A stretch of 29,130 bases of DNA, taken from Palsa-870 sp039935415. GTDB taxonomy: Bacteria; Chloroflexota; Dormibacteria; Dormibacterales; Dormibacteraceae. The translations under genes and the position numbers were made by a program. The stretch covers positions 1 to 29,130 of the forward strand of contig JBDTKH010000034.1 in the NCBI GenBank assembly GCA_039935415.1. Direction: 5' to 3'. This document shows, piece after piece, positions 7,518 through 15,845 of the stretch. The notes beneath the pieces are model-generated. The model made no database searches, had not been told where the DNA came from, and worked only from the letters and a program-made list of their open reading frames with translations. Every line of letters begins with the position of its first letter. Within the stretch, counting starts at the first letter, position 1.

Positions 7518-8305
7518 CAGATTGTCGGCGAAGGCCACCACGGGAACAGCTGCGACAGGCCCGACGAGAGGACCGTCAGCCGGTTGGTCAGCAACAGCAA
7601 GCCCATGACGAGCAGCACCGCCGCGGACGCGAGGTCGATCGCGCGGCGGTGGCTGTTGACCACCCGGACCAGCGGGCGGGCGCGCTCCAGCGCGAAGGCC
7701 AGCGCGACGAACGGAAGTCCAAGACCCAGGCAGTAGGCGACCATCAGACTGAGCCCCTGGGCCGTCGTGCCAGCGGTCACCGCTGAGCTCAGCACCGCGC
7801 TCAGGGTCACGCCGATGCATGGCGTCCAGCCGCTGGCAAAGCCCATCCCCAGCAGGAACCCGCCGGTCACGCCGCGGCGCCCCGGAGCGCGGTCGACCAG
7901 GCGGTACTCGCGCCAGAGGAACGGGATGTGGATCACACCGGCCACCTGGAGCGCCATCACGATGACCAGCACCCCGGCCACCACAGGCACGTAGGCGCGG
8001 ACCGGCTGCACGACCAGGGAGAAGACGTAGAAGAACAGGATGAAGATCAGGGACAGGCCGGCCACGAAGCCAAGCCCGGCCGCCGCGACGGGCAGGGAGG
8101 CGGAGGGCGGCCGCGCCGCGATAGTGCCACCGCCGGCCGTCACCGCGACGGGCTGGGCCGCCTGGGCGCCGAGGTAGGCCAGGTACGCCGGCACCAGCGG
8201 CAGAACGCAAGGCGAGACGAACGAGACAAGGCCGGCGAGGACGGCGATCGCGGGGCTGATCCCCTCGAGGCTGCCCGCCCCCGCGGCGAGGTAAATGCCA
8301 GGCAC
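7517..8305 (-). CDS. ccdA: Cytochrome c biogenesis protein CcdA-like thiol-disulfide transporter
   Basis: This 262-residue polytopic membrane protein has about six hydrophobic segments and the two signature cysteines of the CcdA/DsbD transmembrane family, in SFVSPCVLPLVP (near residue 32) and FASGWTPCIG (near 163). CcdA passes reducing equivalents from cytoplasmic thioredoxin across the membrane to extracytoplasmic thiol proteins used in cytochrome c maturation and related repair. An alanine/glycine/proline-rich loop (about 50-70) follows the first helix. The GTG at 8305 lies two bases after the stop of the alpha/beta hydrolase gene, so it is probably translated by re-initiation. No ResA/TlpA or CcsB partner is in the window, so the substrate is unknown. 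Confidence 0.9.
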   Translation of the reverse strand: MPGIYLAAGAGSLEGISPAIAVLAGLVSFVSPCVLPLVPAYLAYLGAQAAQPVAVTAGGGTIAARPPSASLPVAAAGLGFVAGLSLIFILFFYVFSLVVQPVRAYVPVVAGVLVIVMALQVAGVIHIPFLWREYRLVDRAPGRRGVTGGFLLGMGFASGWTPCIGVTLSAVLSSAVTAGTTAQGLSLMVAYCLGLGLPFVALAFALERARPLVRVVNSHRRAIDLASAAVLLVMGLLLLTNRLTVLSSGLSQLFPWWPSPTI

Positions 8306-8307
8306 GT

Positions 8308-9231
8308 CTAGTGCGGCTGCTCCCCACCGGCGCTGCGCGCCACCTCCCCATGAATGGGGAGGCCATCCGCCTGGTCCGCCGTTGCCGAGATGGCGTCAAA
8401 GACCTGCGACCAGACTCGCTTCGGCAGGTCGTGCCCCATTCCCTCGAACTCGATCAAGCGCGCGCCCGGCACCGCGGCCGCCGTGATCCGCCCGTTCTCG
8501 ACCGGCACCAGGACGTCATCCACGCCGTGAATCACCAGCGTCGGTGCGCCGACTTTCTTCAGCCGTTCGACGCGGCTATGGGCGGCCAGGATCGCCACGA
8601 GCTGCCGGCCGGTGCCGATAGGGTTGTAGGCACGATCGACGGACCGGGTCGCGCGCGCCCGCTCGAAAGTCTCGTCGAACGGGTCGCCCGGTCCCAACAG
8701 AGCCCTCCGGATGTGCATCGCCTGCTCGATCCGCTCCTCACGGGTGGCCGGGGGCATGACCATCAGGACGGCCGCGCCTTCGGGCCTTGGTGGAACCGCA
8801 TCGGTGCCGCCTGGGCCGGACATGATCGACGTGAGCGACAAGACGTGGTCTGGGTGGTTGATGGCGACGAGCTGCGCGATGAAGCCGCCCATCGACGCGC
8901 CCACGACGTGAGCGGCGCGGATTCCGAGGGCGTCGAGCAGCCCGGCTGCGTCGGCGGCCAGGTCATCGAGCTGGTACGCGGGCAGCGGGTTTCCGCTGAA
9001 CGCAGCCGCCATGTCGGGCATGCCGGCGGAGTCCATCCAGGTCGAGAGACCACTGTCTCGATTATCGAAACGGATGACGTGAAACCCACGATCCGCGAGC
9101 TGGGCGCAGAACTGTTCGTCCCAGGTCGTCATCTGGGCTCCGAGGCCCATGATCAGGAGCAGCGGCCGGGCGGCCGGGTCGCCGAAAGTCTCGTACTCGA
9201 TCTCGATCCCGTTCGCTTCCGCTCGCGGCAC
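8308..9231 (-). CDS. Alpha/beta hydrolase, RdmC-like
   Basis: The 307 residues show the alpha/beta-hydrolase triad: nucleophile S113 in GASMGG, acid at D238/D239 in HGVDDVLVP, and H267 in GMGHDLP. The oxyanion-hole HG-equivalent is MGLGAQ (28-33), and FDNRDSGLST (55-64) is typical of the RdmC/aclacinomycin-methylesterase-like subgroup. Likely an esterase or C-C/C-O hydrolase; the substrate is not predictable. The last ~20 residues (from about GLPIHGE to the end) are encoded by a palindromic repeat that occurs elsewhere between genes, so the natural C-terminus was probably near residue 288. The GTG start at 9231 has no ribosome site but a TACGAT hexamer six bases upstream. ccdA follows after two bases. 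Confidence 0.85.
   Translation of the reverse strand: MPRAEANGIEIEYETFGDPAARPLLLIMGLGAQMTTWDEQFCAQLADRGFHVIRFDNRDSGLSTWMDSAGMPDMAAAFSGNPLPAYQLDDLAADAAGLLDALGIRAAHVVGASMGGFIAQLVAINHPDHVLSLTSIMSGPGGTDAVPPRPEGAAVLMVMPPATREERIEQAMHIRRALLGPGDPFDETFERARATRSVDRAYNPIGTGRQLVAILAAHSRVERLKKVGAPTLVIHGVDDVLVPVENGRITAAAVPGARLIEFEGMGHDLPKRVWSQVFDAISATADQADGLPIHGEVARSAGGEQPH
8316..8363. repeat. Dispersed palindromic repeat copy inside the hydrolase 3' end
   Basis: GCTGCTCCCCACCGGCGCTG (from 8316) followed by CGCGCCACCTCCCCATGAAT and GGGGAGGC matches the copies at 27127-27173 and 27186-27231 almost base for base, apart from the hairpin loop, where ATGAAT replaces GCGAGC. Two palindromes are present: GGCGCTGCGCGCC-like and CCTCCCC...GGGGAGG. 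This copy overlaps the end of the alpha/beta hydrolase reading frame. Confidence 0.75.
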
Positions 9232-9237
9232 GTTCCC

Positions 9238-9255
9238 ATCGTAGTCGCCTAGTCT
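9238..9255. promoter_or_regulatory. Divergent -10-like boxes for two leaderless starts
   Basis: Only 32 bp separate the hydrolase start (minus, 9231) from the peptidase start (plus, 9264). The minus strand carries TACGAT (9243-9238), six bases before the hydrolase GTG. The plus strand carries TAGTCT (9250-9255), eight bases before the peptidase GTG. Neither gene has a Shine-Dalgarno sequence. Both spacings fit transcription starting at or near the start codon. The -35 regions would lie inside the opposite gene and are not obvious. Confidence 0.45.
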
Positions 9256-9263
9256 TAACGTCC

Positions 9264-11087
9264 GTGACGAAGTCGCTGCCGGCCCGTTCCCAGGTCGACA
9301 AGCGCTTCACATGGGCCGGTGAGACGGTCTTCGCCGACGATGCGGCCTGGGATGAGGCGGCGGACACGGTCCTCGCCCGGCTGCCCGACCTGGCCGAGTT
9401 CAAAGGCCACCTAGGGGACTCGCCGGACGCGCTCGCGGACTGGTTCGACGCCAGCGAGAGCGTCCACCGCCTGATGAGCAAGGTGATGGTGTACAGCACC
9501 ATGTCCTACTCGGTCGACACCGGCAACCAGGCCGCGCTCGCCCGCACCGACCGCGCGCGATCGGTCGGCGCCCAGCTGGGCGCGGCGACCTCGTTTGCGC
9601 TCCCCGAGATGATCGCCCTCGGCATACCGAAGCTGCGCGGCTGGGTCGGCGCCTCGCCGAGGCTGGCGCATCTCGACCACTACTTCGACCGCATCGACAG
9701 GCTGCAGAAACGCATCCGCAGCGCCGAGGTGGAGGAGATCCTGACCCAGGCCTCGGACCCGCTGGCTTCGGCACTCTCCGTTCACAGCGTCCTGGCCAAC
9801 ACCGACCTCGTGTTTGCACCCGCGGTCGGAAGCGACGGAGAGCAGCGGGAGGTGGCGCAGGGGACGATCGGCGCCCTGCTCACGAACTCGGACCGCGAGG
9901 TCCGCCGCACGGCGTTCGAGAGCTACGCCGACGCGCACCTCGCAATGCAGCACGCCATGGCGGCGAGCCTTGCCGGAGGCGTCAAGCGTGACGTCTTCTA
10001 CGCCCGCGCGCGCGGGTTTCCGTCATCCCTCGCAGCGTCGATGGAGCCGAGCCACATCCCGCCCGACGTCTACCACAACGTCATTCGAACGTTTCGTGAC
10101 AATGTCGGCACCTGGCGCCACTACTGGCGTGTCAGGCGAAAGGCACTTGGCGTCGACGTGCTCAAGCCCTACGACACTCGTGCCCAGCTCGGCGTGTCGT
10201 CGCTCGAGGTTCCGTACGAGCAGGCTGTCGACTGGATCACCGAAGGGGTCGCGCCGCTCGGCGGCGAGTACGTCGAGATCATGCGGAAGGGAGCCCTGCA
10301 GGACCGCTGGGTCGACGTGTACCCCAACAAGGGCAAACGGATGGGCGCTTTCTCAACCGGTGCCGCTGACACCCTGCCGTTCATCTTCATGAGCTACAAC
10401 GACGACATTTTCTCGATGAGCACGCTCGCGCACGAGCTCGGCCACTCGATGCATTCCTACTTCGCTCGCCGAACGCAACCTTTCATCTATTCGAACTACG
10501 GGTTGTTCCAGGCCGAGGTCGCGTCGAACATGCACCAGGCCCTCACGCGCCGCCACCTGCTCGCCACCAGGACAGATGCCCCTTTCCAGATCGCGCTGAT
10601 CGAAGAGGCGATGTCCAACTTCTATCGCTACTTCTTCATCATGCCGTCGCTGGCGCGGCTCGAGCTCGAGATGCACGAGCGAGTGGAACGCGGTGGAGCC
10701 ATCACCGCCGAATACCTGAACAACCTGATGGCCGACCTGATGATGGAGGTCTACGGCTCCGAGGTCGAGGTCAGCGGCCGCGATCGCGAACGGATCGGCT
10801 CAACGTGGGCCCAGTTCCACACCCACCTGTACAGCAACTTCTACGTCTACCAGTACGCGACCGGCATCGCAGGGGCGAACCACCTGGTGGAGCGCGTCGC
10901 GGCCGGTGACCAGAAGGCGGTCGACTCGTACCTGGCCTTCCTCAAGAGCGCGGGTTCGATGTACCCGCTCGAGGGCCTGCGGCTGGCCGGCGTCGACATG
11001 ACGTCGCCCGAACCGGTGGAGGCCGCCTTTGCGACGCTGGCGCGGATGGTGGGCCGGCTCGAGGAGCTGGTCGGGGCGAGCGACTAG
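9264..11087 (+). CDS. pepF: Oligoendopeptidase F (M3 family zinc metallopeptidase)
   Basis: The 607-residue length is normal for PepF. The zinc site is complete: HELGH at residues 390-394 (in AHELGHSMHSY), and the third ligand is E418 in FQAEVASN, the 25-residue spacing of the M3 family. The N-terminal half is the helical M3 cap that limits substrates to short peptides. It is expected to be cytoplasmic and to degrade oligopeptides, since there is no signal peptide. The GTG at 9264 has no ribosome site but a TAGTCT hexamer eight bases upstream. The gene converges on the acetyltransferase gene and shares the palindromic CTAG that encodes both stop codons. Confidence 0.93.
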   Translation: MTKSLPARSQVDKRFTWAGETVFADDAAWDEAADTVLARLPDLAEFKGHLGDSPDALADWFDASESVHRLMSKVMVYSTMSYSVDTGNQAALARTDRARSVGAQLGAATSFALPEMIALGIPKLRGWVGASPRLAHLDHYFDRIDRLQKRIRSAEVEEILTQASDPLASALSVHSVLANTDLVFAPAVGSDGEQREVAQGTIGALLTNSDREVRRTAFESYADAHLAMQHAMAASLAGGVKRDVFYARARGFPSSLAASMEPSHIPPDVYHNVIRTFRDNVGTWRHYWRVRRKALGVDVLKPYDTRAQLGVSSLEVPYEQAVDWITEGVAPLGGEYVEIMRKGALQDRWVDVYPNKGKRMGAFSTGAADTLPFIFMSYNDDIFSMSTLAHELGHSMHSYFARRTQPFIYSNYGLFQAEVASNMHQALTRRHLLATRTDAPFQIALIEEAMSNFYRYFFIMPSLARLELEMHERVERGGAITAEYLNNLMADLMMEVYGSEVEVSGRDRERIGSTWAQFHTHLYSNFYVYQYATGIAGANHLVERVAAGDQKAVDSYLAFLKSAGSMYPLEGLRLAGVDMTSPEPVEAAFATLARMVGRLEELVGASD

Positions 11088-11527
11088 CCCAGCGTCATCC
11101 GGTACAGGTTGCTGTCGCGAAGCTCGAAGCCCATCCGTCGGTAAAGCCGGTTCGCCACCTCGCGCTGCCTGCCTGACTGCAGCTCCGCGACCTGGGCGCC
11201 TCGCTTTTGCGCAATTTCCAGGCATGCGCTGACCAGGGCCTCGCCGACGCCCTTGCCGCGAGCGTTTTCGTCGACGACGACCTCGTCGATGCGCGCCTTG
11301 ATCCAGAAGGGCGTCGTGTAGACGATGACCGTGGCGGTGCCGACGACCTCGGCGCCGTCTCTGGCGAGGAAAACTGTCACCGCCGGGTCATCGATCAGCG
11401 CCCGAACGCGTTCCGCATCGGGAACCACGAGCTTGGGGTTCAGCTGAGGGAGCAGTTTGGCAAAGGCCGCCGCGAGCTCGGGTGTGGCCTCGGTCGCAGC
11501 CTCCACGCGCACCGCTGAGTCGCCCAC
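11084..11527 (-). CDS. GNAT family N-acetyltransferase
   Basis: The protein has the GNAT fold: beta strand VFLARDGAEVVGTATVIVY, then motif A with the acetyl-CoA loop RGKGVGEAL preceded by IDEVVVDENA, then helix VSACLEIAQKRGA, and motif B ANRLYRRMGFELRDSNLYRM near the C-terminus. Substrate is not predictable. The start is uncertain: the GTG at 11527 gives 147 residues. A TTG at 11533 has AGGA five bases upstream, and a longer frame would overlap the CsbD-like gene. It begins 13 bases after that gene's stop, so the two are probably co-transcribed. Confidence 0.82.
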   Translation of the reverse strand: MGDSAVRVEAATEATPELAAAFAKLLPQLNPKLVVPDAERVRALIDDPAVTVFLARDGAEVVGTATVIVYTTPFWIKARIDEVVVDENARGKGVGEALVSACLEIAQKRGAQVAELQSGRQREVANRLYRRMGFELRDSNLYRMTLG

Positions 11528-11540
11528 ACCCAAATCGGTC

Positions 11541-11705
11541 CTAACGCTTCTTCTTTCGAGAGTGCTCGACGTCGTAGGCGATGGACTTGGCGGCTTCCTT
11601 GACCCCACCCACCTTCTGGCGGGCCTTGCCTTTGGCCTGGAGCCCCTTGTCGCCGGTGGCCTTGCCCTTGATCTCTTCAGCTTTGCCTCGCACCTTGTCC
11701 TTCAC
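11541..11705 (-). CDS. CsbD-like stress protein
   Basis: A 54-residue, lysine-rich protein reads VKDKVRGKAEEIKGKATGDK and continues GLQAKGKARQKVGGVKEAAK. This is the signature of the CsbD family: K-x-K-G repeats around a central G-D, no cysteine. CsbD-like proteins are small general-stress proteins whose mechanism is not known. The start is GTG at 11705 with AAGGAG seven bases upstream, which decides the start. It lies between a small membrane protein gene and the acetyltransferase gene, all on the minus strand. Confidence 0.85.
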   Translation of the reverse strand: MKDKVRGKAEEIKGKATGDKGLQAKGKARQKVGGVKEAAKSIAYDVEHSRKKKR

Positions 11706-11761
11706 TTCCAGACTCCTTGATTCAGGTTGACGTTCCCCATCGAAGGGTAGCGCCTGATGCC

Positions 11762-12079
11762 CTACCTGGCAGTGCTCGTGCGGAGTCGATAGAGCTGGGC
11801 GGCGATTCCGATCGCCATCAGGCTGGAGGTCAGGATGTCCCCGCCGACATCGTCGATCTCCGCGTGCTCGATGACGATCCCGGCCAGGTTGGTCAGCAAG
11901 GCGATGCCGAGCACCAGCGCCAGCGGAAAGTAGTTCCGACGTCGATTGCGCAACTCCTCCGACGAGCGCATGGCGCGGTCCCTCTGCAGCTGCACGATCG
12001 CGGCGACGATCAGGACCGCGCCGGCGAGGACCGCCACGATGACCAGTGGCAGGTCCTTCGAAGTTGGCGCCGAGAACAT
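11762..12079 (-). CDS. Small two-helix membrane protein, function unknown
   Basis: From the ATG at 12079 the protein is 105 residues. It has two to three hydrophobic segments: LPLVIVAVLAGAVLIVAAIV (about 10-29), YFPLALVLGIALLTNLAGIV (about 50-69) and a weaker one near TSSLMAIGIAAQLYRL. A basic linker (QLQRDRAMRSSEELRNRRR) separates the first two and should be cytoplasmic. The frame stays open upstream, but that part is the antisense of the mannosidase gene and is arginine-rich and low in hydrophobic content. The gene is divergent from the mannosidase gene, with TACGAT (minus, 12103-12098) as a possible -10. I recognise no family. Confidence 0.6.
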   Translation of the reverse strand: MFSAPTSKDLPLVIVAVLAGAVLIVAAIVQLQRDRAMRSSEELRNRRRNYFPLALVLGIALLTNLAGIVIEHAEIDDVGGDILTSSLMAIGIAAQLYRLRTSTAR

Positions 12080-12117
12080 CAGGCGCCAATCATCCCGGAT
12101 CGTAGTGCGAAGGCAGG

Positions 12118-14832
12118 ATGATTTCGCAGGTGCAAGAGCTCGAGCTGTCGGCTTTTCGCGTTCGAGGAGAGCCCATCCCGTACGAGGAGGCGATCCGCGG
12201 TGAGTTCGTGCCCTTCCGCGTCGGAGACGCCTGGGGGTCGCCGTGGAGCACCACCTGGTTCCACGTCCGCGGCCGGGCACCGGACGGATGGGCCGGTCGG
12301 AAGGTGGTGGCCCTCCTCGACCTCGGGTTCGCCGGCCCGACCGGTTTTACCTGCGAGGCGCTTGCCTGGAAGGACGGGCGGCCGTGGCGTGGGGTCGACC
12401 CCAACCACCGTGCGCTGCCCGTCGACGGACCCGAGGTGGACTTCTACCTGGAGGCCGCCGCCAATCCAGGCGTCACGCTTTCCGGCGCGGAGCCGGCCGC
12501 GTCGATGATCGAGCTGCGAAAGTCCGACGTCCCCGCGTTCACGTTCCGCCAGGCCGAGCTCGCGCTGCAGGACCAGGAGCGACCGGCGGCAGAAAAGGCG
12601 AAGCTCGATCCCTCGCACGTGATCACAGCGGTCGGGCACGCTCACATCGACACCGCCTGGCTGTGGCCGCTGCGCGAGGCGCGCCGAAAGGTCGCGCGCA
12701 GCTGGTCGACGCAGCTCGAGCTGATGGATGAATATCCGGACTACGTCTTCGCCGCCTCGCAGCCGGCTCAGTACCAGTGGATGAAGGACACGTATCCCGA
12801 CATCTACCGGCGAATCAAGGAGAAGGTGGCAGCCGGCCAGTGGGAGCCGGTCGGCGCGATGTGGGTGGAGGCCGACTGCAACCTGCCATCCGGCGAGTCG
12901 CTGGTCCGCCAGATGCTGTACGGCAAACGCTTCTTCATCCAGGAGTTCGGCTTCGAGACGAAGATCCTGTGGCTGCCCGACGTATTCGGCTACCCGGGCA
13001 ACCTGCCGCAGCTGATCAAGGAGGCCGGCTGCGACTACTTCCTGACCCAGAAGCTGTCCTGGAACGACACCAACAAGCCTGAACACAACACGTTCATGTG
13101 GGAAGGCATCGACGGCACGCCGATCTTCACCCATTTCCCCCCTGCCGACACGTACAACGGCGACTTCAGCCCCGAGGAGGTCGAGCGAAGCGTCCGCAAC
13201 TTCAAAGACGCGGACCGTTCGCACCACTCGCTCTACCTGTTCGGCTACGGCGACGGCGGAGGAGGTCCAACGACGGAGATGATCGAGTCCGCGAGCCAGA
13301 TGCGGGTCGACATCAGTCGCGCCGCGAAATTCTTCGACAGCGCTTCTGCCGAAGCCCCTGACCTAGCCACCGTGAGCGGCGAGTTGTACTTCGAGCTGCA
13401 CCGAGGCACCTACACGAGCCAGTCGCGGACCAAGCGGTTGAACCGCATCGCCCAGGAGGCGCTCCGCCAGGCCGAGATGTGGTCGGTGGCTGCTGACACG
13501 CGCCGGCGGCCTGAGCTGGACAAGGCGTGGAAGACCGTTCTCCTCAACCAGTTCCACGACATCCTGCCCGGATCCAGCATCGACTGGGTCTACGAGGAGG
13601 CGGAGCGCGAGTTGGCGGTGGCCGCGGCGACGGCGGCAGGCGTTGGCCGGGACGCCATCAACTCGATCACAGGGCATGGCGAGGCGACAACAGTCTTCAA
13701 CCCCACTTCGCACGAGCGGCGAGAGCTTGCTCCCATCGGGCCTAACCCGGTGCGCTTAGTGGTGCCGCCGTGCGGCTGGGCGGCTTACACGCCACACGCG
13801 CACGAACCCGAAGTCGAGGTCTCGGATCACTCGATGGAGAACGAGCTCCTCCGCGTGGAGTGGGACGAGCGCGCGGTCCTGACGTCGATCTGGGACAAGG
13901 AGACGGGTCGCGAAGTGTTGAGCGGGCCCGGCAACGTGCTACAGCTGCACGACGACAACCCGCGGAACTGGGACGCGTGGGATCTCGACGCCGACTACAG
14001 GAACTCGTTGACCGAGATTGCCGATGTCACGCCGGTTCACCGGCGGAGCGGGTTGCGGGGCGGGATAGATTTCGAGCGCCGATTCGGCGGCTCGCTCATG
14101 CGGCAGGCGATGACCCTCGACGCAGGTTCACGAGTGCTGCGATTTGAGACCTCCGTGGACTGGCATGAGCGCCACAAGATCCTGAAAGTCGCTTTCCCGG
14201 TGACGGTCACGGCGCCCGGGGCGACGTACGAGATCCAGTTCGGCCACCTGCGAAGGCCGACTCACGAGGAGGATAGCCGCGCGAAGGCGATGTTCGAGGT
14301 GTGCGCGCAGCGTTGGGCCGACCTGGGCGACGGCGATTACGGCGTCGCGTTGCTGAACGACTGCAAGCACGGCTACGACATCCACGGCTCCGTCATGCGG
14401 CTCTCGCTTCTACGTGCGCCGACGCATCCCGATCCCAACGCCGACCAGGGCTTTCACCTGTTCACGTATGCGCTGATGCCGCATCCGGGAGACTTCCGCG
14501 AGGCGGGCGTGATCGAGGCGGCGGAGGACCTGAATGCCCCGCTCCAAGTCATATTCAAGACCGGGCTGCCCGCAGGAACCGCCCGCTCGCTCATCGAGGT
14601 CGATACGCGGCAGGTCATCGTCGAGACGATCAAGCGGGCCGAGGACTCGGACGCGACGATCGTCCGACTCTACGAGGCGTGGGGCCGACCGTGCCGCGCC
14701 CGTATCAAGACGACGCTTCCGGCCGGCCGCGTCACGCTGTGCGACCTGCTCGAGCGGGAACGCGAGAAAACGTCACTCGACCTCGACTTCAGGCCTTTCC
14801 AGGTAATGACGCTGAAGTTAGAGAAGGCGTAG
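12118..14832 (+). CDS. GH38 alpha-mannosidase
   Basis: This 904-residue enzyme belongs to glycoside hydrolase family 38, closest in layout to the cytosolic MAN2C1/Ams1 type. After an N-terminal beta-sandwich (STTWFHVRG... LDLGFAGPTGF), the catalytic domain opens with GHAHIDTAW (173-181), giving zinc ligands H174 or H176 and D178. The nucleophile is D288 in WLPDVFGYPGNLPQ, and LFGYGDGGGGP near 380 is the usual active-site loop. The middle helical domain contains LNQFHDILPGSSIDWVY, and the C-terminal beta domains follow. Members hydrolyse terminal alpha-mannose from oligosaccharides. The N-terminus looks slightly shorter than in relatives, but an in-frame stop at 12103 rules out an earlier start. 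The ATG has GAAGG four bases upstream. No signal peptide is seen, so it is probably cytoplasmic. Its end overlaps azlD by 15 bp. Confidence 0.93.
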   Translation: MISQVQELELSAFRVRGEPIPYEEAIRGEFVPFRVGDAWGSPWSTTWFHVRGRAPDGWAGRKVVALLDLGFAGPTGFTCEALAWKDGRPWRGVDPNHRALPVDGPEVDFYLEAAANPGVTLSGAEPAASMIELRKSDVPAFTFRQAELALQDQERPAAEKAKLDPSHVITAVGHAHIDTAWLWPLREARRKVARSWSTQLELMDEYPDYVFAASQPAQYQWMKDTYPDIYRRIKEKVAAGQWEPVGAMWVEADCNLPSGESLVRQMLYGKRFFIQEFGFETKILWLPDVFGYPGNLPQLIKEAGCDYFLTQKLSWNDTNKPEHNTFMWEGIDGTPIFTHFPPADTYNGDFSPEEVERSVRNFKDADRSHHSLYLFGYGDGGGGPTTEMIESASQMRVDISRAAKFFDSASAEAPDLATVSGELYFELHRGTYTSQSRTKRLNRIAQEALRQAEMWSVAADTRRRPELDKAWKTVLLNQFHDILPGSSIDWVYEEAERELAVAAATAAGVGRDAINSITGHGEATTVFNPTSHERRELAPIGPNPVRLVVPPCGWAAYTPHAHEPEVEVSDHSMENELLRVEWDERAVLTSIWDKETGREVLSGPGNVLQLHDDNPRNWDAWDLDADYRNSLTEIADVTPVHRRSGLRGGIDFERRFGGSLMRQAMTLDAGSRVLRFETSVDWHERHKILKVAFPVTVTAPGATYEIQFGHLRRPTHEEDSRAKAMFEVCAQRWADLGDGDYGVALLNDCKHGYDIHGSVMRLSLLRAPTHPDPNADQGFHLFTYALMPHPGDFREAGVIEAAEDLNAPLQVIFKTGLPAGTARSLIEVDTRQVIVETIKRAEDSDATIVRLYEAWGRPCRARIKTTLPAGRVTLCDLLEREREKTSLDLDFRPFQVMTLKLEKA

Positions 14833-15117
14833 CAATGCGGCGGTTGCGGCGGCGGTCGCGACCACGACCAGGAACGGAGCGCGCAAGACAACTGCGACCA
14901 CCGCGACCGCGAGAGCCGCGGCTCGAACATCGACCACGAGGTGATGCCCGGTCGAAAACGTCTGGGTCGCGACCAGCGCCGCCAGCAGGGCGACCGGGAT
15001 CAGGGGCACCGTCCGCTGGATGCGCGCGTCCTGCAGCCAGCGCTCTGGTAACGAGAGGCCGGCCAGCTTCAACGCATAGCACGTGGCCGAGGCGACGAGC
15101 ACGCCGGCCCACATCAT
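14818..15117 (-). CDS. azlD: AzlD-type branched-chain amino acid exporter subunit
   Basis: A 99-residue hydrophobic protein with about three membrane segments (MMWAGVLVASATCYALKLAG, VPLIPVALLAALVATQTF, ALAVAVVAVVLRAPFLVVVAT). The order and the short length match AzlD, the small partner of AzlC in two-component export of branched-chain amino acids and related compounds. It overlaps the end of azlC by four bases (ATGA), a classic coupled arrangement. It converges on, and overlaps by 15 bp, the mannosidase gene. Confidence 0.87.
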   Translation of the reverse strand: MMWAGVLVASATCYALKLAGLSLPERWLQDARIQRTVPLIPVALLAALVATQTFSTGHHLVVDVRAAALAVAVVAVVLRAPFLVVVATAAATAALLRLL

Positions 15118-15797
15118 CGCGATCTGCCCAGGAATCCGTACATTGCGACGAGCAGGGCGACGATCAGCAGGGGCACCCCCGCCGGGACAAACGGCAGCAG
15201 GACAAGGGCGGCCACCCCGGACGCGAGGGCGATCGCCAGCGGCGCGCGCGCACGCAGGCGCGGGGCCAGCAGGGCGAGGAAGGCGGCCGGCGGCGCCGCA
15301 TCAAAGCCCAACACCTTGGGGTCCGGCAACGCGTGGGTGGCGAGCGCCCCGATGAGCGTCCCGAGGTTCCAGAGCGTGAACACGGCAAGGGCGGTGGCCC
15401 AGAACGCGAGCTTGCTGCCGGCGGGCTTGTCACGCGCGATTGCCATCGCCGTCGTCTCGTCGATCACGAATTGCGCTGTGAGCGGCTTCCACCACCCTCG
15501 CGGTCGGAGCAATGCCGACAGCCGGACCGCGTACAACGCGTTGCGTGATCCCAGCAGCGCGGCCGTCGCGGCGCCCGCCCAGACGCTGCCACCAGCTCCG
15601 ACCACGCCGACCAGCGCGAACTGCGAGGCTCCTGTGAACATCAAAGTCGATAGGGCCATCGTCTGGAGCAGCGTGAGCCCGGCGGTGGTCGAGATCGCCC
15701 CAAAGGAAAGCGCGTAGGCGCCTGTCGCGATCCCGATGCCGAGAGCATCGCGAATGATGCCCCTGGGTCGATCGATCGCCGCATCCGCGGAAGCCAC
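15114..15797 (-). CDS. azlC: AzlC-type branched-chain amino acid exporter subunit
   Basis: The 227 residues carry the AzlC pattern: an N-terminal G-x-x-x-G-AYALSFGAISTTAGL segment, then ALSTLMFTGASQFALVGVVGAGGS, which is the best-conserved AzlC motif, then NALYAVRLSALLR and FVIDETTAM. About six membrane segments are visible. With AzlD it should export branched-chain amino acids or small analogues. The only conventional start is GTG at 15797. It lies inside the arm of a 14-bp hairpin, has no ribosome site, and the next methionine is far inside the protein. The gene follows the lipoprotein genes on the same strand after about 50 bp. Confidence 0.88.
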   Translation of the reverse strand: MASADAAIDRPRGIIRDALGIGIATGAYALSFGAISTTAGLTLLQTMALSTLMFTGASQFALVGVVGAGGSVWAGAATAALLGSRNALYAVRLSALLRPRGWWKPLTAQFVIDETTAMAIARDKPAGSKLAFWATALAVFTLWNLGTLIGALATHALPDPKVLGFDAAPPAAFLALLAPRLRARAPLAIALASGVAALVLLPFVPAGVPLLIVALLVAMYGFLGRSR

Positions 15798-15828
15798 CCG
15801 CAGAAGTTAACCGGCTTCTGCGGGTGGC
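15793..15828 (-). terminator. Perfect 14-bp hairpin over the azlC start codon
   Basis: GCCACCCGCAGAAG (15793-15806) is perfectly complementary to CTTCTGCGGGTGGC (15815-15828) around the 8-nt loop TTAACCGG. It lies 17 bases past the stop of the upstream lipoprotein gene, so it may terminate that transcript. No T-tract follows on the minus strand (TTCCGCGG). The azlC GTG (15797-15795) is inside the stem, so any read-through mRNA would have its start codon paired. Confidence 0.6.
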
Positions 15829-15845
15829 TTGTTAGAACCCGGCGA

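Noticed and set aside
12103..12118. A longer N-terminus for the alpha-mannosidase
   Set aside because: A TAG in frame at 12103-12105 prevents it, and no other start gives extra conserved sequence.
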